A stretch of 64,000 nt of DNA from Bacteroidaceae bacterium. Its GTDB lineage: Bacteria; Bacteroidota; Bacteroidia; Bacteroidales; Bacteroidaceae. Position numbers and translations under genes: made by a program. Shown here in pieces: positions 17,845-28,081 of this stretch; within the stretch, counting starts at the first letter, position 1; every line of letters starts with the position of its first letter. Below the pieces are notes generated by a model, which made no database searches, had not been told where the DNA came from, and saw only the letters and a program-made list of their open reading frames with translations. Where the stretch lies: contig JAFUOP010000006.1 of the NCBI GenBank assembly GCA_017481875.1, positions 1 through 64,000 on the forward strand, written 5' to 3'.

Positions 17845-17866
17845 CACACATTAAAAAACAAATTGG

Positions 17867-17896
17867 AAAGAAGAGGCCGCGGCCTCTTCTTTTTTG
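17867..17896 (+). terminator. Intrinsic terminator of the ttcA-DUF486 unit
   Basis: A perfect 26 bp palindrome (AAAGAAGAGGCCG and its complement) that runs directly into a T-run. Confidence 0.9.
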
Positions 17897-18200
17897 TTAA
17901 TTTAACTAAACACGGCAGGAGCCGGAGTTCAACATCACCCCCACAGAAACAGCACCAGAGAAGGCTTTTACACACTTCATATTGAAAATATGAGACAAAA
18001 AGCAACTGAAAAGAGAAAAATAAATAAAATTGATGAAAATTTCTTGTTTGATAAATAATATTCGCTTATATTTGAAACTGATTTATACCCACACCCCGCA
18101 AAGGGTGTAAAATTTTGTTGAGTATAAATTGTGCAACAGAAAATAACATATTAAAAACATAAACTTTTAGAGGGAACAAATAAATTAATTCTAACTCAAT
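17897..18200. other. Upstream region of the FAS1 lipoprotein gene
   Basis: About 300 bp without a gene. It holds a promoter (18047-18074) and a long AT-rich leader. I see no riboswitch-like fold. Confidence 0.5.
18047..18074 (+). promoter_or_regulatory. Promoter of the FAS1 lipoprotein gene
   Basis: TTTG at 18047-18050 and TATATTTG at 18067-18074 match the -33 and -7 elements. The 16 bp spacing is a little short of the usual 19-21. A leader of about 120 nt would follow. Confidence 0.5.
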
Positions 18201-20438
18201 ATGAAAAAAGCAATTTCATTAAACTTGAAAACTTGGGTGCTACTTTCATTGACAATGTTCGTGGGCGGCACATTCACTGGTTGCCAAGAGGAAGTTGACC
18301 AAAGCAACCGCTTCACATTCACGGGAGAAGTTATTTCCACACACTTGGAGAACAACCCCGAAAAGTACAGCCACTTCGTAGAAATCCTTAGCAAAGCCTC
18401 AATTGGAGTTAAATCGGAAGGTACATTGCTAAAGACTTTGTCCACCTACGGTGCATACACCTGCTTCGCGCCCATAAACGAAGCTGTGGAAAAATTCGTT
18501 CAAGAGCAGTACGAGATTTACAAAACAAGTATTGAGAACAATGCAAAGGACCCCGATAAATACCCCATTATTTATACAGGTATTGAATCTCCCAATGTAA
18601 GCGACCTTACAGCCGAAAAGTGTACTGAGATTGCCAGGAACCACGTTATTGAAGACGAATTCAAGACTGTAGATTTCAGTGCAGGTTTCAGCCTTCCCAA
18701 AACATCGATGAGCTACCGCACAATTCAAACCAACACAGCCATTGTTGACCAAGAGAGAAAATACTATGTAGGTATAAACAATGCCGAGATTATTGAAGCC
18801 GACATTGCTACATACAACGGTACAGTTCACTCTTTGAACGAGGTTCTTAACCCCTCGTCAGACAATGCGGCACAAATTTTGAACCAGTCGGACGGTATAA
18901 GCATTTTCCGTGAGGCTCTTACACAGACAGGTCTCGACAAACTGCTCGCAAAATTTGAGCTTGAGGAGGGTTACGACAACACAATGCAGGCAAAGAAGTT
19001 TGACGGACAAACAGGCCAAACTCCTATATACCCCGAAACAAAAAACCAAGGCTTCACATTGCTCATAGAGCCCAATGAGGTGCTTATGGACCCCACAAAG
19101 AACGCTTCAGGCAAGGCTATTACAAACTGGCAAGAGCTGGCAGCTTACGCCGAGGAGGTTTATGGTTCGGAGCCCGGATATGAGGAGGTTTACGACCACC
19201 CCAACAATGCTCTTTTCAAATTTATTTCATACCACATCATCGACCGTCAGCTCGACTTCGTTAAAAACGGTGTAGGCGGTTGGATTATGGAAGGATATGA
19301 CCACAACGGTTTCAACTCGGAGAGTAACATGGACCAGAACTACAATTGGTCGGATTACTTTGAAACATACCTCCCCTACGAGGAGTGGTGGCAGGAAGGA
19401 ACATACACCGAGGAAGAGCTCGAAGCATTCCGCAACGGAGATGTTGATGAGGGTTGTATGATAAAGGTTACAAGACCTTACACAAATGCAGAGTTCAAGA
19501 ACGAAGTTGTAATAAACCTATGCAACACCACACCAAGCGACTTGATGAGCTACCACACCAATATCAAAGTATTGAGTCAGACAAAAGCTCAAGCCCTCTT
19601 CCCCGAGACACTCGGAAATGTAGCTCTCGACCCCGAGAATGCTAAAATTCACTTCATCGACAAAATTCTTGTTTACAACGAGGACGAGATGACTTCAAAC
19701 ATCATCAACGAGCGCATGCGTTGGGACCCCATCTCTTGTTTCCCCGAACTCACAACCAACCGCGTACGTTGGAACTTCAACACAGGATTGTTTACATACA
19801 TTCCCGCAGGTGGCGACGACTCTGTAAACGAGAGACAATTCTGCAAACGTTTGAGAGCACGCAACAACGACACAGAGATATTCTACCTCCGCCCCTACCC
19901 CACAGGTGAGATGCAATACACCAACTACCAGGGCGACGAGCTTTTGATTGAGGGTAAATACGACGCAGAGTATCGCTTGCCACACGTTCCCAAAGGAACT
20001 TATGAAATACGTATTGGTTTCTCATTGTCAACTCGCCGTGGAGTTGTTCAGTTCTACCTTGACGGAGTAATTTGCGGTATCCCCACCGATATGCGTATGG
20101 ACGAGGCCAACAAGAACCGTATCGGTTGGTTTGCCGACACAGACCTCACCGAAGACGAAATATCAGACGAGGAGAAAGCTATGCGTAACCGTGGTTACAT
20201 GAAAGCACCCGCAAGCATCTTGGTAGGAAACAAAACACCTATGCGCGACAGTTCTAACGCCATGAGACGTATTATTGCAACAAACATCGATATTGAGCCT
20301 ACAAAGAAAGGACATTGGTTGCGCGTTAAAAACGTAACAGAAGCGTCGGTGGGTGCCGAGGAGTTCAACCAGGACTATTTGGAGATTGTTCCCAAGTCAA
20401 TCTACAACAACCCTGCAAACCCCGAAGACAGAAACTAA
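18201..20438 (+). CDS. FAS1 (fasciclin) domain lipoprotein
   Basis: A 745-residue exported protein. The N-terminus is a lipoprotein signal (LLSLTMFVGGTFTGC, Cys about 28). Two fasciclin-like units follow: FVEILSKASI ... LKTLSTYGAYTCFAPINEAVEKFV with closing VHSLNEVL (about 40-220), and a second starting SIFREALTQTGLDKLL (about 230) that ends near AKIHFIDKILVYNE (about 490). The last 240 residues look like a beta-rich carbohydrate-binding-type domain (KGTYEIRIGFSLSTRRGVVQ, FYLDGVICGIP). Such lipoproteins usually accompany SusC/SusD-type uptake genes; here none is adjacent, so it is a single-gene unit with its own promoter and terminator. Binding target unknown. Confidence 0.82.
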   Translation: MKKAISLNLKTWVLLSLTMFVGGTFTGCQEEVDQSNRFTFTGEVISTHLENNPEKYSHFVEILSKASIGVKSEGTLLKTLSTYGAYTCFAPINEAVEKFVQEQYEIYKTSIENNAKDPDKYPIIYTGIESPNVSDLTAEKCTEIARNHVIEDEFKTVDFSAGFSLPKTSMSYRTIQTNTAIVDQERKYYVGINNAEIIEADIATYNGTVHSLNEVLNPSSDNAAQILNQSDGISIFREALTQTGLDKLLAKFELEEGYDNTMQAKKFDGQTGQTPIYPETKNQGFTLLIEPNEVLMDPTKNASGKAITNWQELAAYAEEVYGSEPGYEEVYDHPNNALFKFISYHIIDRQLDFVKNGVGGWIMEGYDHNGFNSESNMDQNYNWSDYFETYLPYEEWWQEGTYTEEELEAFRNGDVDEGCMIKVTRPYTNAEFKNEVVINLCNTTPSDLMSYHTNIKVLSQTKAQALFPETLGNVALDPENAKIHFIDKILVYNEDEMTSNIINERMRWDPISCFPELTTNRVRWNFNTGLFTYIPAGGDDSVNERQFCKRLRARNNDTEIFYLRPYPTGEMQYTNYQGDELLIEGKYDAEYRLPHVPKGTYEIRIGFSLSTRRGVVQFYLDGVICGIPTDMRMDEANKNRIGWFADTDLTEDEISDEEKAMRNRGYMKAPASILVGNKTPMRDSSNAMRRIIATNIDIEPTKKGHWLRVKNVTEASVGAEEFNQDYLEIVPKSIYNNPANPEDRN

Positions 20439-20463
20439 GAATAGTATAAAAAAAACAGAAAAG

Positions 20464-20498
20464 CACAAAACACTTCCTCAAAAGGGAAGTGTTTTGTG
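20464..20498 (+). terminator. Terminator hairpin after the FAS1 gene
   Basis: A 14 bp stem (CACAAAACACTTCC) with a 7 nt loop. There is no clear T-run, so it may also serve as an RNA-stabilising hairpin. Confidence 0.6.
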
Positions 20499-20529
20499 AA
20501 TATAGCAGTTAGAAGAAAAAGAGCACATT

Positions 20530-22431
20530 ATGATAAACGGATTCACAAAAATAGCCGTAGCAACCCCACTCACAAGCGTAGCCGATTGCAACAAAAACGC
20601 TCGGGAGATTATTGATATTATAAATAAGGTATCGACAGAAAATGTCGAAATTCTATTGTTCCCCGAACTATCTATAACATCGAGCAGCTGTGGCGACTTG
20701 TATTTGCAGCCATTCTTTATACAAAAAACCGAAGAAGCACTTCAAGAAGTGATAGCCGCAAGCAACAGTGTTGAAACGATTATCACAGTAGGTGCACCCG
20801 TAAAACACATTAATAAACTTTACAACTGCGCCATAACAATACACCGCGGCAGCATCATTGGTATAACAGCCAAGAACCAACTGACAACAGACGAGAAGAG
20901 ATGGTTCTCACCGGCCAACAGCCTGCCCATAGGTGCCACAACAACACTTTGCGGAGAAGAAAGAAGAATTGGACAAAGAATAATTTACTCAACTAAAGAG
21001 TATAAATTCGGCATAGAGATTGGCGATTGCTCAAAAACGCCAGAGGCGGCAAGCGTATATTTAACAACAGGCGGTGCTGATATAATTCTCAACCCCACAG
21101 CTACGAGAGAGAGCACTGGACAGCACAGGAGCATAATAGATTACATATCCACACAAAGCAGACGTTGTATATGTGCATACGCCTATACAAATGCCGGATA
21201 CGGAGAATCTACGAGCAATGCCGTATGCTCAGGCGCAAATGCTATTTATGAAGATGGCATAGAATTGGCCTCATCACCCCGCTTTGCAACAAAAAGCCAA
21301 TATTCAATAACAGAAATTGATGTTGAAAAACTACGCAAGGAACGTATAGCAAACCAAAACGCAGCAAACAGCAACAAAGAAAGCTGCGAGACAATACACA
21401 TAACACAAGCTACATACACAAACAGCACACTAACACGCACCTTCGACCCCACCCCATTTATTCCGAAAGGAGCCAACCAAAGTGCCGACTACGAAGAGAT
21501 ATTCATGATACAATCGATAGGCCTGGCAAAGCGAATAGAGCACACGAGAAGCAAAACCTGTGTAATAGGCATCTCGGGAGGATTGGATTCCACATTAGCA
21601 CTCCTTGTAACAGCCAAAGCATTTGACATACTCAACAAGCCGCACAACGAAATAATAGCAGTTACAATGCCTGGGTTCGGCACCACCGGTCGCACATACA
21701 ACAATGCCCTAAACCTTATGAAGAATTTAGGAGTAACAATGCGTGAGATATCAATAAAAGCAGCCTGTACACAACATTTCAAAGATATCAATCACGATAT
21801 TGATACACACGACGTAACATACGAAAACGCGCAAGCACGTGAGCGCACACAAATATTAATGGACATAGCCAACCAAAGCGCGGGTATTGTCATTGGCACA
21901 GGAGACCTATCGGAGCTTGCACTCGGCTGGGCCACATACAACGGAGATCACATGAGCATGTACGGTGTAAACGCGTCGGTTCCAAAAACACTTATGCAGC
22001 ACATTGTGCGCTGGATAGCCTCCAACAGCAACAAAGAGATAAGCACCACCCTGCTCGACATTGTTGAAACTCCAATTTCACCGGAACTAACCCCGGCAGA
22101 TGAACAAGGCAACATAAAGCAAAAAACCGAGGACCTTGTGGGCCCATACGAGCTGCACGACTTTTTCCTATATCATTTTATAAACTACGGCTTTGCACCT
22201 GCAAAAATATTCGCAATGGCACGAAAGGCTTTTGAGGGGACACACAACGAAAAGACCATAAAAAAATGGCTCACCACCTTCTTCCGCCGTTTCTTCACAC
22301 AGCAGTTCAAACGCTCCTGCATGCCCGACGGACCAAAAGTAAACAGCTGTAACTTAAGCTCGCACGGCTCCTGGATAATGCCGTCCGACACAAGCTACAA
22401 TTTGTGGATTGAAGAATGTGAAAAACTATAA
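20530..22431 (+). CDS. nadE: NAD+ synthetase, glutamine-hydrolysing type with an altered glutaminase site
   Basis: A 633-residue protein that makes NAD+ from deamido-NAD+. Residues 1-290 are a nitrilase-fold glutaminase domain (FPELSITSSSCGD with the Glu; AKNQLTTDEKRWFSP with the Lys). Residues 330-630 are the synthetase domain, with GISGGLDSTLALLV as PP-loop, MPGFGTTGRTYNNA, and GTGDLSELALGWATYNGDHMSMYGVN. In known enzymes the glutaminase Cys follows Glu-Ile (EICEDLW); here the sequence reads EIGDCSK, so that Cys is Gly and a Cys occurs two residues later. The ammonia-dependent half looks intact. Single gene, ended by a strong terminator. Confidence 0.93.
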   Translation: MINGFTKIAVATPLTSVADCNKNAREIIDIINKVSTENVEILLFPELSITSSSCGDLYLQPFFIQKTEEALQEVIAASNSVETIITVGAPVKHINKLYNCAITIHRGSIIGITAKNQLTTDEKRWFSPANSLPIGATTTLCGEERRIGQRIIYSTKEYKFGIEIGDCSKTPEAASVYLTTGGADIILNPTATRESTGQHRSIIDYISTQSRRCICAYAYTNAGYGESTSNAVCSGANAIYEDGIELASSPRFATKSQYSITEIDVEKLRKERIANQNAANSNKESCETIHITQATYTNSTLTRTFDPTPFIPKGANQSADYEEIFMIQSIGLAKRIEHTRSKTCVIGISGGLDSTLALLVTAKAFDILNKPHNEIIAVTMPGFGTTGRTYNNALNLMKNLGVTMREISIKAACTQHFKDINHDIDTHDVTYENAQARERTQILMDIANQSAGIVIGTGDLSELALGWATYNGDHMSMYGVNASVPKTLMQHIVRWIASNSNKEISTTLLDIVETPISPELTPADEQGNIKQKTEDLVGPYELHDFFLYHFINYGFAPAKIFAMARKAFEGTHNEKTIKKWLTTFFRRFFTQQFKRSCMPDGPKVNSCNLSSHGSWIMPSDTSYNLWIEECEKL

Positions 22432-22447
22432 CAAAATATATAAAGGT

Positions 22448-22490
22448 ATAATCAGCCGTTTCTGTGCGCAGAAACGGCTGATTATTATTT
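22448..22490 (+). terminator. Intrinsic terminator of nadE
   Basis: A perfect 17 bp stem (22448-22464 with 22469-22485) with a 4 nt loop, followed by ATTT. Confidence 0.85.
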
Positions 22491-22622
22491 GTACGCCAAT
22501 TTGACAGGCACACCAGACATTTTGACACAAAAACTTGTTTGGCGCAAAATTTGTTTCTTATCAAGCGAAAGGCTCACCGGTAAACGAGCCGTAATATTAA
22601 CCAATAAACAGTTTCTTAAATT

Positions 22623-25214
22623 ATGAACTTCAACAAATTTACAATTAAAGCCCAGGAGGCTATTCAAGAGGCTGTAAACAGAGTGCAGTCGCTTGGTCAG
22701 CAGGCCGTGGAGCCTGCGCACATAATGGGAGGAGTGCTTAAAAGCGGAGAGCAAATAGCAGCCTTCATATTCCGAAAAGCAGGAGCAAACATAGGACAAA
22801 TAAAAAGCGAGGTAGAAAGACAAGAACTCGCCTACCCCAAAGTACAAGGTGGAGAACCATACCTAAGCCGCAAGAGCAACGACATACTTAGCAAAGCCGA
22901 AGAGATAGCAAAAAAATTCGGCGACGAGTACGTGTCTATAGAACCAATAATACTCGCAATGCTTAAAACCGACAACCCCGTGAGTAGCACACTCAAAGAA
23001 CTTGGCATAACAGCAGACGAAGTAGAAAAAGCAATAACAGAACTTCGCAAGGGAGAGAGTGTGAAATCTCAATCGGCAGAAGATAGTTACCAGGCACTGA
23101 GCAAGTATGCAATAAACCTTAATGAAGCTGCTAAAAACGGAAAACTCGACCCCGTGATAGGGCGCGACGATGAGATACGCCGCATTCTGCAGATTTTGAG
23201 CCGCCGCACAAAGAACAACCCCATACTCATTGGTGAACCGGGAACAGGAAAAACAGCAATAGTAGAAGGGCTGGCGCACCGCATAATACGTGGCGACGTA
23301 CCCGAGAACCTGCGCAACAAAGAGATATACTCACTCGACATGGGCGCACTTGTAGCGGGTGCAAAATACAAAGGCGAGTTTGAAGAACGCCTAAAAGCCG
23401 TTATAAACGAAGTTACAAAAGCTGCAGGAGGCATAATTCTCTTTATCGACGAGATACACACGCTTGTTGGAGCCGGCAAAAGCGAAGGAGCAATGGACGC
23501 TGCAAACATACTGAAACCGGCTCTTGCACGTGGAGAACTACGCTCAATAGGTGCCACTACCCTTGACGAATATCAAAAATACTTTGAGAAGGACAAAGCA
23601 CTGGAACGCCGTTTCCAAACCGTAATGGTAAATGAACCGGACAAAATGAGCACTATATCTATATTGCGAGGGCTCAAAGAACGCTATGAGAGCCACCACA
23701 AAGTGCGCATACAAGACGATGCACTCATAGCCGCAGTAACCCTGAGCGACCGCTACATAACCGAGCGTTTCCTCCCCGACAAGGCAATAGACCTTGTAGA
23801 TGAAGCCGCCGCCAAGCTACGAATGGAGCGCGACTCTCTACCCGAGGAACTCGACGAAATATCGCGCCACATAAAACAATTGGAGATTGAGCGTGAGGCA
23901 ATAAAACGCGAGAAAGACGAAATAAAGCTAGCACAACTTGGAAAAGAGATTGCCGCCCTCAAAGAAGAGGAGCAGAACAAACGCGCAAAATGGCAACACG
24001 AAAAAGAACTCGCCGATAAGATACAGACAGCCAAGCAACAAATAGAACAATTAAAATTTGAGGCAGACAAAGCCGAGCGCGAGGGCGACTATGGCCGTGT
24101 AGCAGAAATAAAATATGGCAAAATAAAATCTCTAAACGATGAGATTGCCGACACACAAAACAAGTTGCAAAAGGCACAAGGCGCAGAAGCCATGATAAAA
24201 GAAGAGGTAACAGCAGAAGATATAGCAGATGTCGTATCGCGCTGGACAGGAATACCCGTGAGCAAAATGCTGCAGAGCGAGCGCGACAAACTACTTAACC
24301 TGGAAGAAGAGCTACACAAGCGCGTAATAGGCCAAAACGAAGCCATCACTGCGGTAAGCGATGCTGTAAGACGCAGCCGTGCAGGCCTGCAAGACCCCAA
24401 ACGCCCAATAGGCTCATTTATATTCTTGGGCACCACCGGCGTTGGAAAAACCGAGCTTGCAAAGGCCCTTGCAGCATACCTCTTCAACGACGAAACACTC
24501 ATGACACGTATCGACATGAGTGAATACCAAGAAAAATTCTCGGTATCGCGCCTCATAGGAGCCCCTCCGGGATATGTCGGCTACGACGAAGGCGGCCAGC
24601 TCACCGAAGCGGTACGTCGCAAGCCATACTCTGTGGTACTTTTCGACGAGATAGAGAAAGCACACCCCGACGTGTTCAACATTCTGTTGCAAGTACTCGA
24701 CGATGGAAGGCTCACCGACAACAAGGGCCGTTGTGTTAACTTCAAGAACACTATTATAATAATGACAAGCAACCTTGGCAGCAGCTACATACAAGAGCAG
24801 TTTGAGAAGATAAACAGCGGCAACCGAGAATTTGTTATTGAGGAGACCAAGGAGAAGATAATGGAGATGCTTAAAAAGAGCATACGCCCAGAATTCCTCA
24901 ATCGCATAGACGAAACAATTATGTTCACACCGCTAAATGAAAGCGAGATAGAAGATATTGTACGCCTGCAGATAGAGAGCATTACACACTTGCTAAAGGA
25001 GAGCGATGTAACGCTGGAAAGCGACGAGAGTGCCATAAAATACATTGCGAAGGCAGGGTTCGACCCGGAGTTTGGAGCACGCCCCATAAAAAGAGCAATA
25101 CAACGATACCTGTTAAACGACCTATCGAAGCAATTGCTCGCAGGTGCCATAGACAAGAGCCGCCCCATAAAAATAAGTTCCAATGGCAATGCACTTATCT
25201 TCACTAACAGATAA
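22623..25214 (+). CDS. clpB: ATP-dependent disaggregase ClpB
   Basis: A 863-residue cytosolic Hsp100 chaperone that, with DnaK, extracts polypeptides from aggregates. Order: N-domain with two Clp repeats (1-150), AAA1 with Walker [14 protein letters not shown] and Walker [15 protein letters not shown], the long coiled-coil middle domain (about 405-530) that is characteristic of ClpB, AAA2 with Walker [13 protein letters not shown] and [11 protein letters not shown], and the D2 C-terminal domain. No ClpP-binding loop expected. The gene is a single unit. No HrcA/CIRCE box or clear consensus promoter is visible in the 137 bp between the nadE terminator and its start. Confidence 0.97.
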   Translation: MNFNKFTIKAQEAIQEAVNRVQSLGQQAVEPAHIMGGVLKSGEQIAAFIFRKAGANIGQIKSEVERQELAYPKVQGGEPYLSRKSNDILSKAEEIAKKFGDEYVSIEPIILAMLKTDNPVSSTLKELGITADEVEKAITELRKGESVKSQSAEDSYQALSKYAINLNEAAKNGKLDPVIGRDDEIRRILQILSRRTKNNPILIGEPGTGKTAIVEGLAHRIIRGDVPENLRNKEIYSLDMGALVAGAKYKGEFEERLKAVINEVTKAAGGIILFIDEIHTLVGAGKSEGAMDAANILKPALARGELRSIGATTLDEYQKYFEKDKALERRFQTVMVNEPDKMSTISILRGLKERYESHHKVRIQDDALIAAVTLSDRYITERFLPDKAIDLVDEAAAKLRMERDSLPEELDEISRHIKQLEIEREAIKREKDEIKLAQLGKEIAALKEEEQNKRAKWQHEKELADKIQTAKQQIEQLKFEADKAEREGDYGRVAEIKYGKIKSLNDEIADTQNKLQKAQGAEAMIKEEVTAEDIADVVSRWTGIPVSKMLQSERDKLLNLEEELHKRVIGQNEAITAVSDAVRRSRAGLQDPKRPIGSFIFLGTTGVGKTELAKALAAYLFNDETLMTRIDMSEYQEKFSVSRLIGAPPGYVGYDEGGQLTEAVRRKPYSVVLFDEIEKAHPDVFNILLQVLDDGRLTDNKGRCVNFKNTIIIMTSNLGSSYIQEQFEKINSGNREFVIEETKEKIMEMLKKSIRPEFLNRIDETIMFTPLNESEIEDIVRLQIESITHLLKESDVTLESDESAIKYIAKAGFDPEFGARPIKRAIQRYLLNDLSKQLLAGAIDKSRPIKISSNGNALIFTNR

Positions 25215-25222
25215 AGCCACAA

Positions 25223-25260
25223 AAATATGCCGAGTAGAATCGATTCTACTCGGCATATTT
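25223..25260. terminator. Bidirectional terminator between clpB and the DUF4923 gene
   Basis: A perfect 38 bp palindrome (arms of 19: AAATATGCCGAGTAGAATC) with A- and T-rich ends, serving convergent genes on both strands. Confidence 0.88.
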
Positions 25261-25284
25261 ATATTAAGCCATTATAATAATACT

Positions 25285-26007
25285 CTATTTCTTCAGCTTC
25301 AAGCCAAGCATCATACCCGTGTAGTTATCAAGCAGCGAAGATACTGTTGAAAGAGTCGATGCTGTAGCAGAAGAGGACGATGCCCCACCACCGAATAACG
25401 AACTGAAGAAACCCGATGAGGAACCGGACGATGCCACTGTAGAGGTTACTTTTTTAATAAGTGTAAGCAATTTATCGGCATCAAATACCAAATTCATATT
25501 TGCGAGGTCATACGACACGTGAGCTGTCATTGAAAGACGACCATAGAAATTGAAAGCGACGGTTTTGTCCTGAGAGTTCAATTTATATGTACCATTAATG
25601 GCACGGCCATTAACTGCAAACCGGCAAGAATCATTATCAAGGAAAGTAAATGTGCAAGCACCGGGCACTACACCAACTTTAGCAAGATATCCATCGAGTT
25701 TCTCTTCTATAGTGCCGGCAGCCACACTACCACCAATATTGGCAAGAGCCTGGTCGCTTTCAAGCACACAAGAAACACCTTGGTAGTTCCAATCTCCCAA
25801 AAGAGTTGCCTCTGAAACAGGAATGCTATTACCTATGAGACTACCCAAAACATTCTTCAAAGCATTGGTTGCCTGAGATTTATCATCATCGGTAGTAGTT
25901 GATGAAGAAGTTAATTTTCCCAAAGCATTGCCCAAAAAATTTGTCCATTGAGCGGACGCACTCATTGTAAATGTAAATATTGCAAGTATAAGAAATATTC
26001 GTTTCAT
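25285..26007 (-). CDS. DUF4923 family secreted protein
   Basis: A 240-residue exported protein of unknown function, matching the Bacteroidota DUF4923 family, probably lipocalin-like. A signal peptide (KRIFLILAIFTFTMSASAQ) is followed by a Ser/Thr-rich stretch, a conserved core (LLGDWNYQGVSCVLESDQAL, GTIEEKLDGYLAK, CTFTFLDNDSCRFAVNG) and a late Ser/Ala-rich low-complexity stretch (about 195-220). It begins just after the DUF5606 gene (2 bp gap), so the two are co-transcribed. Confidence 0.85.
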   Translation of the reverse strand: MKRIFLILAIFTFTMSASAQWTNFLGNALGKLTSSSTTTDDDKSQATNALKNVLGSLIGNSIPVSEATLLGDWNYQGVSCVLESDQALANIGGSVAAGTIEEKLDGYLAKVGVVPGACTFTFLDNDSCRFAVNGRAINGTYKLNSQDKTVAFNFYGRLSMTAHVSYDLANMNLVFDADKLLTLIKKVTSTVASSGSSSGFFSSLFGGGASSSSATASTLSTVSSLLDNYTGMMLGLKLKK

Positions 26008-26009
26008 AA

Positions 26010-26429
26010 CTACTCTGCTGCGGGCTCTTGAGCCTGCTCTTCTTTGAAATCGGTTACACCATTAGCCACTAAAATATTATACCACGAATACATCTTTTTT
26101 ATGTGTGTAAGATATACACGCTCGCGGTCGTAGTCGGGCATTATCCCCTCAAAGTATGCCACAAGTTCCTCAGGAGTGCTCATTTTAAGGTCAAAAGGAA
26201 GAACACCGTTCTCTTTCTCGTAAATATTTTGGAACACTGAGCGCAAAGGCACCTCTTCTGTGTCGGTGTATATTGCTATATCATCGAGCATAACAACTTT
26301 GTCGCTGTTATATACAGGCATACGCTTCTTTGACGCATCAACAGCTTCCACAACAAACATATTACGACCACTTGATAGCAAGCGATAAAGACCGGGCTTA
26401 CCCGAAATAGTTAAAACTCTTTCAAACAT
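26010..26429 (-). CDS. DUF5606 domain protein
   Basis: A 139-residue soluble protein of a Bacteroidota-specific family with unknown role. The N-terminal ISGKPGLYRLLSSGRNMFVVE and KVVMLDDIAIYTDTEEVPL match DUF5606. Gly-rich turns at the start suggest a small SH3- or KOW-like fold, but this is inference. The C-terminus ends in Glu/Ala-rich residues. It lies directly upstream of the DUF4923 gene. Confidence 0.85.
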   Translation of the reverse strand: MFERVLTISGKPGLYRLLSSGRNMFVVEAVDASKKRMPVYNSDKVVMLDDIAIYTDTEEVPLRSVFQNIYEKENGVLPFDLKMSTPEELVAYFEGIMPDYDRERVYLTHIKKMYSWYNILVANGVTDFKEEQAQEPAAE

Positions 26430-26543
26430 ATTTTAAACTTTTTCTTAAATTATTCAATTAAAAACATAAATTTTGAAATACAATGCGAATTTATAACATA
26501 GCCGCCGCATTACAAAAAATATTTTGTTAATCAATGTTTTTTA

Positions 26544-27128
26544 TTAATGTAATTGTTCCATTATTTCAATTAACTGAGGCAATATGGGCGTATCGTCGTC
26601 GTTACGCAACGAGTAATCGGACAATATAAGCAATTCGTCAGCCGACATTTGATTTTGCAGACGACTGACAACCTGCTGACGGCTCATCTTTCTACTGCCG
26701 GTAACACGCTTTATTGCAGTCTCTTCGTCGGCCCACACAAGCAGCACTTTATCCACCACATCAATCATACCCGACTCATACAATATTGCGCTTTCGACTG
26801 CCACAACATCACTTTTTTCAGCCGAAGCCCAAGCTGCAAAATCCTCTTTCACACGAGGATGAACAAGCGCATTAACGCGCTTAACGTTATCACGATCAAT
26901 GAATATGCAACCTGCAAGATGTTCACGATTCAACGAGCCATCGGCATTGTAGCACTCCTCACCAAACATACGCACAAGCGAACGCTTAATAGCCTCATCG
27001 CTCTGCATAAGTGATTTTGCACGACTATCACAATCGTACACAGGAACACCCATAATGGACAACATGCGCGAAACCACCGATTTTCCACAACCAATATTCC
27101 CAGTTATAGCAAGTCTCAGTTTACTCAT
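26544..27128 (-). CDS. coaE: Dephospho-CoA kinase
   Basis: The last enzyme of CoA synthesis; it phosphorylates the 3'-OH of dephospho-CoA's ribose. About 194 residues with P-loop GNIGCGKSVVSRML near the start, YDCDSRAK (Asp that positions the substrate), the lid segment (VKRVNALVHPRVKEDF) and VAVESAILYESGM. The frame can be read 19 codons further upstream, but that part overlaps the ybbR gene; the ATG at 27126-27128 overlaps the ybbR stop as ATGA, a typical translational coupling. Last gene of the nusB-yajC-ybbR-coaE operon. Confidence 0.95.
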   Translation of the reverse strand: MSKLRLAITGNIGCGKSVVSRMLSIMGVPVYDCDSRAKSLMQSDEAIKRSLVRMFGEECYNADGSLNREHLAGCIFIDRDNVKRVNALVHPRVKEDFAAWASAEKSDVVAVESAILYESGMIDVVDKVLLVWADEETAIKRVTGSRKMSRQQVVSRLQNQMSADELLILSDYSLRNDDDTPILPQLIEIMEQLH

Positions 27129-28081
27129 TGTTTTTCTATTATATATTCCACCTCTTCCGGAACAATTTTCACACCACTCACCCAAGAAGGAGCACGTAGC
27201 AACTTAAGCTCTGCACTATTGCTTTCCGAACCGTAAATATCCAGATAACTGATACCTACCTCAAAATCGTCGGCAGTAATCAGTTTATAATCGTCTAAAC
27301 TTACATTTAGCTTCACTTGAACGCGAGAAGGAAAGGTACGCAGCCTGTAGGTATCGGGGAAATCGACACCATACACCGGCAGCTCAAAACTTTTTTGTGT
27401 ATAAGGATATACAGGAATTGTAACTTTAACCTCGGCGGGGTTGCAGCTCACGTTATCGGCTACAACAAGCGGAAGAGTGAATTGCAACGTGTCGCGCACC
27501 TCATCTTTTATAAAAAACTCCGTTTTAACCGAGCCGAGTGTATCTGCAACTTGCGAAGGCGCGAACACCCAAACAGAATCGGGTTCAACGATTATATCAC
27601 CCAACGCATATTGACGAGCAGGCTCCACAGTTCCATTAAAAGATACGGGATACTTAACAGCACTTTCCTGTGTATAATATAACAATGTATCGGGGTGTAT
27701 TGAGACTATTGCCGTAGATGAGCGCAACTGCTTTTTTATACGTTTCTGCAATGCCGATACAGGCATCACAAGACGCCCTTTCTTGTTAATCAACTCGGAA
27801 TAATTAAACGAGATTGGCAAGAACGTCTCAAGCTCGTAGTTCATTAGAGTTGTTCCTCGATCACTCACACGAACAATCAGTTCTTTGTCTTGAGACGAAA
27901 AACTGATATCTTCGGGGACCTCTTTAACAGACAGGTTGAACTTTATATCGGTTTCATAGTCGCGGTTCAGTGTAAGCATTAACCACAGACAACACGACAC
28001 CAATACAAAAAAGAGGAAAAGCAACATATCGCGCCCGGCGGGCGCGTTTATGCCTTTTATCTTAAAAAAATCTTTTTTCAC
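27125..28081 (-). CDS. YbbR-like domain membrane protein
   Basis: A 318-residue membrane-anchored protein with one N-terminal helix (MLLFLFFVLVSCCLWLMLTL) and extracytoplasmic YbbR-type beta domains (about 45-320). Its relatives include CdaR, which regulates c-di-AMP cyclase in Firmicutes; here no cyclase gene is adjacent, so the role is not shown. It starts with GTG (28079-28081) directly after the yajC stop, and its own stop overlaps coaE, suggesting a translationally coupled operon. An internal ATG at the membrane helix is an alternative start. Confidence 0.85.
   Translation of the reverse strand: MKKDFFKIKGINAPAGRDMLLFLFFVLVSCCLWLMLTLNRDYETDIKFNLSVKEVPEDISFSSQDKELIVRVSDRGTTLMNYELETFLPISFNYSELINKKGRLVMPVSALQKRIKKQLRSSTAIVSIHPDTLLYYTQESAVKYPVSFNGTVEPARQYALGDIIVEPDSVWVFAPSQVADTLGSVKTEFFIKDEVRDTLQFTLPLVVADNVSCNPAEVKVTIPVYPYTQKSFELPVYGVDFPDTYRLRTFPSRVQVKLNVSLDDYKLITADDFEVGISYLDIYGSESNSAELKLLRAPSWVSGVKIVPEEVEYIIEKQ

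Noticed and set aside
27129..27185. Longer N-terminus of coaE (19 extra codons)
   Set aside because: It overlaps ybbR and lacks family similarity; the ATGA overlap start gives the normal CoaE N-terminus.
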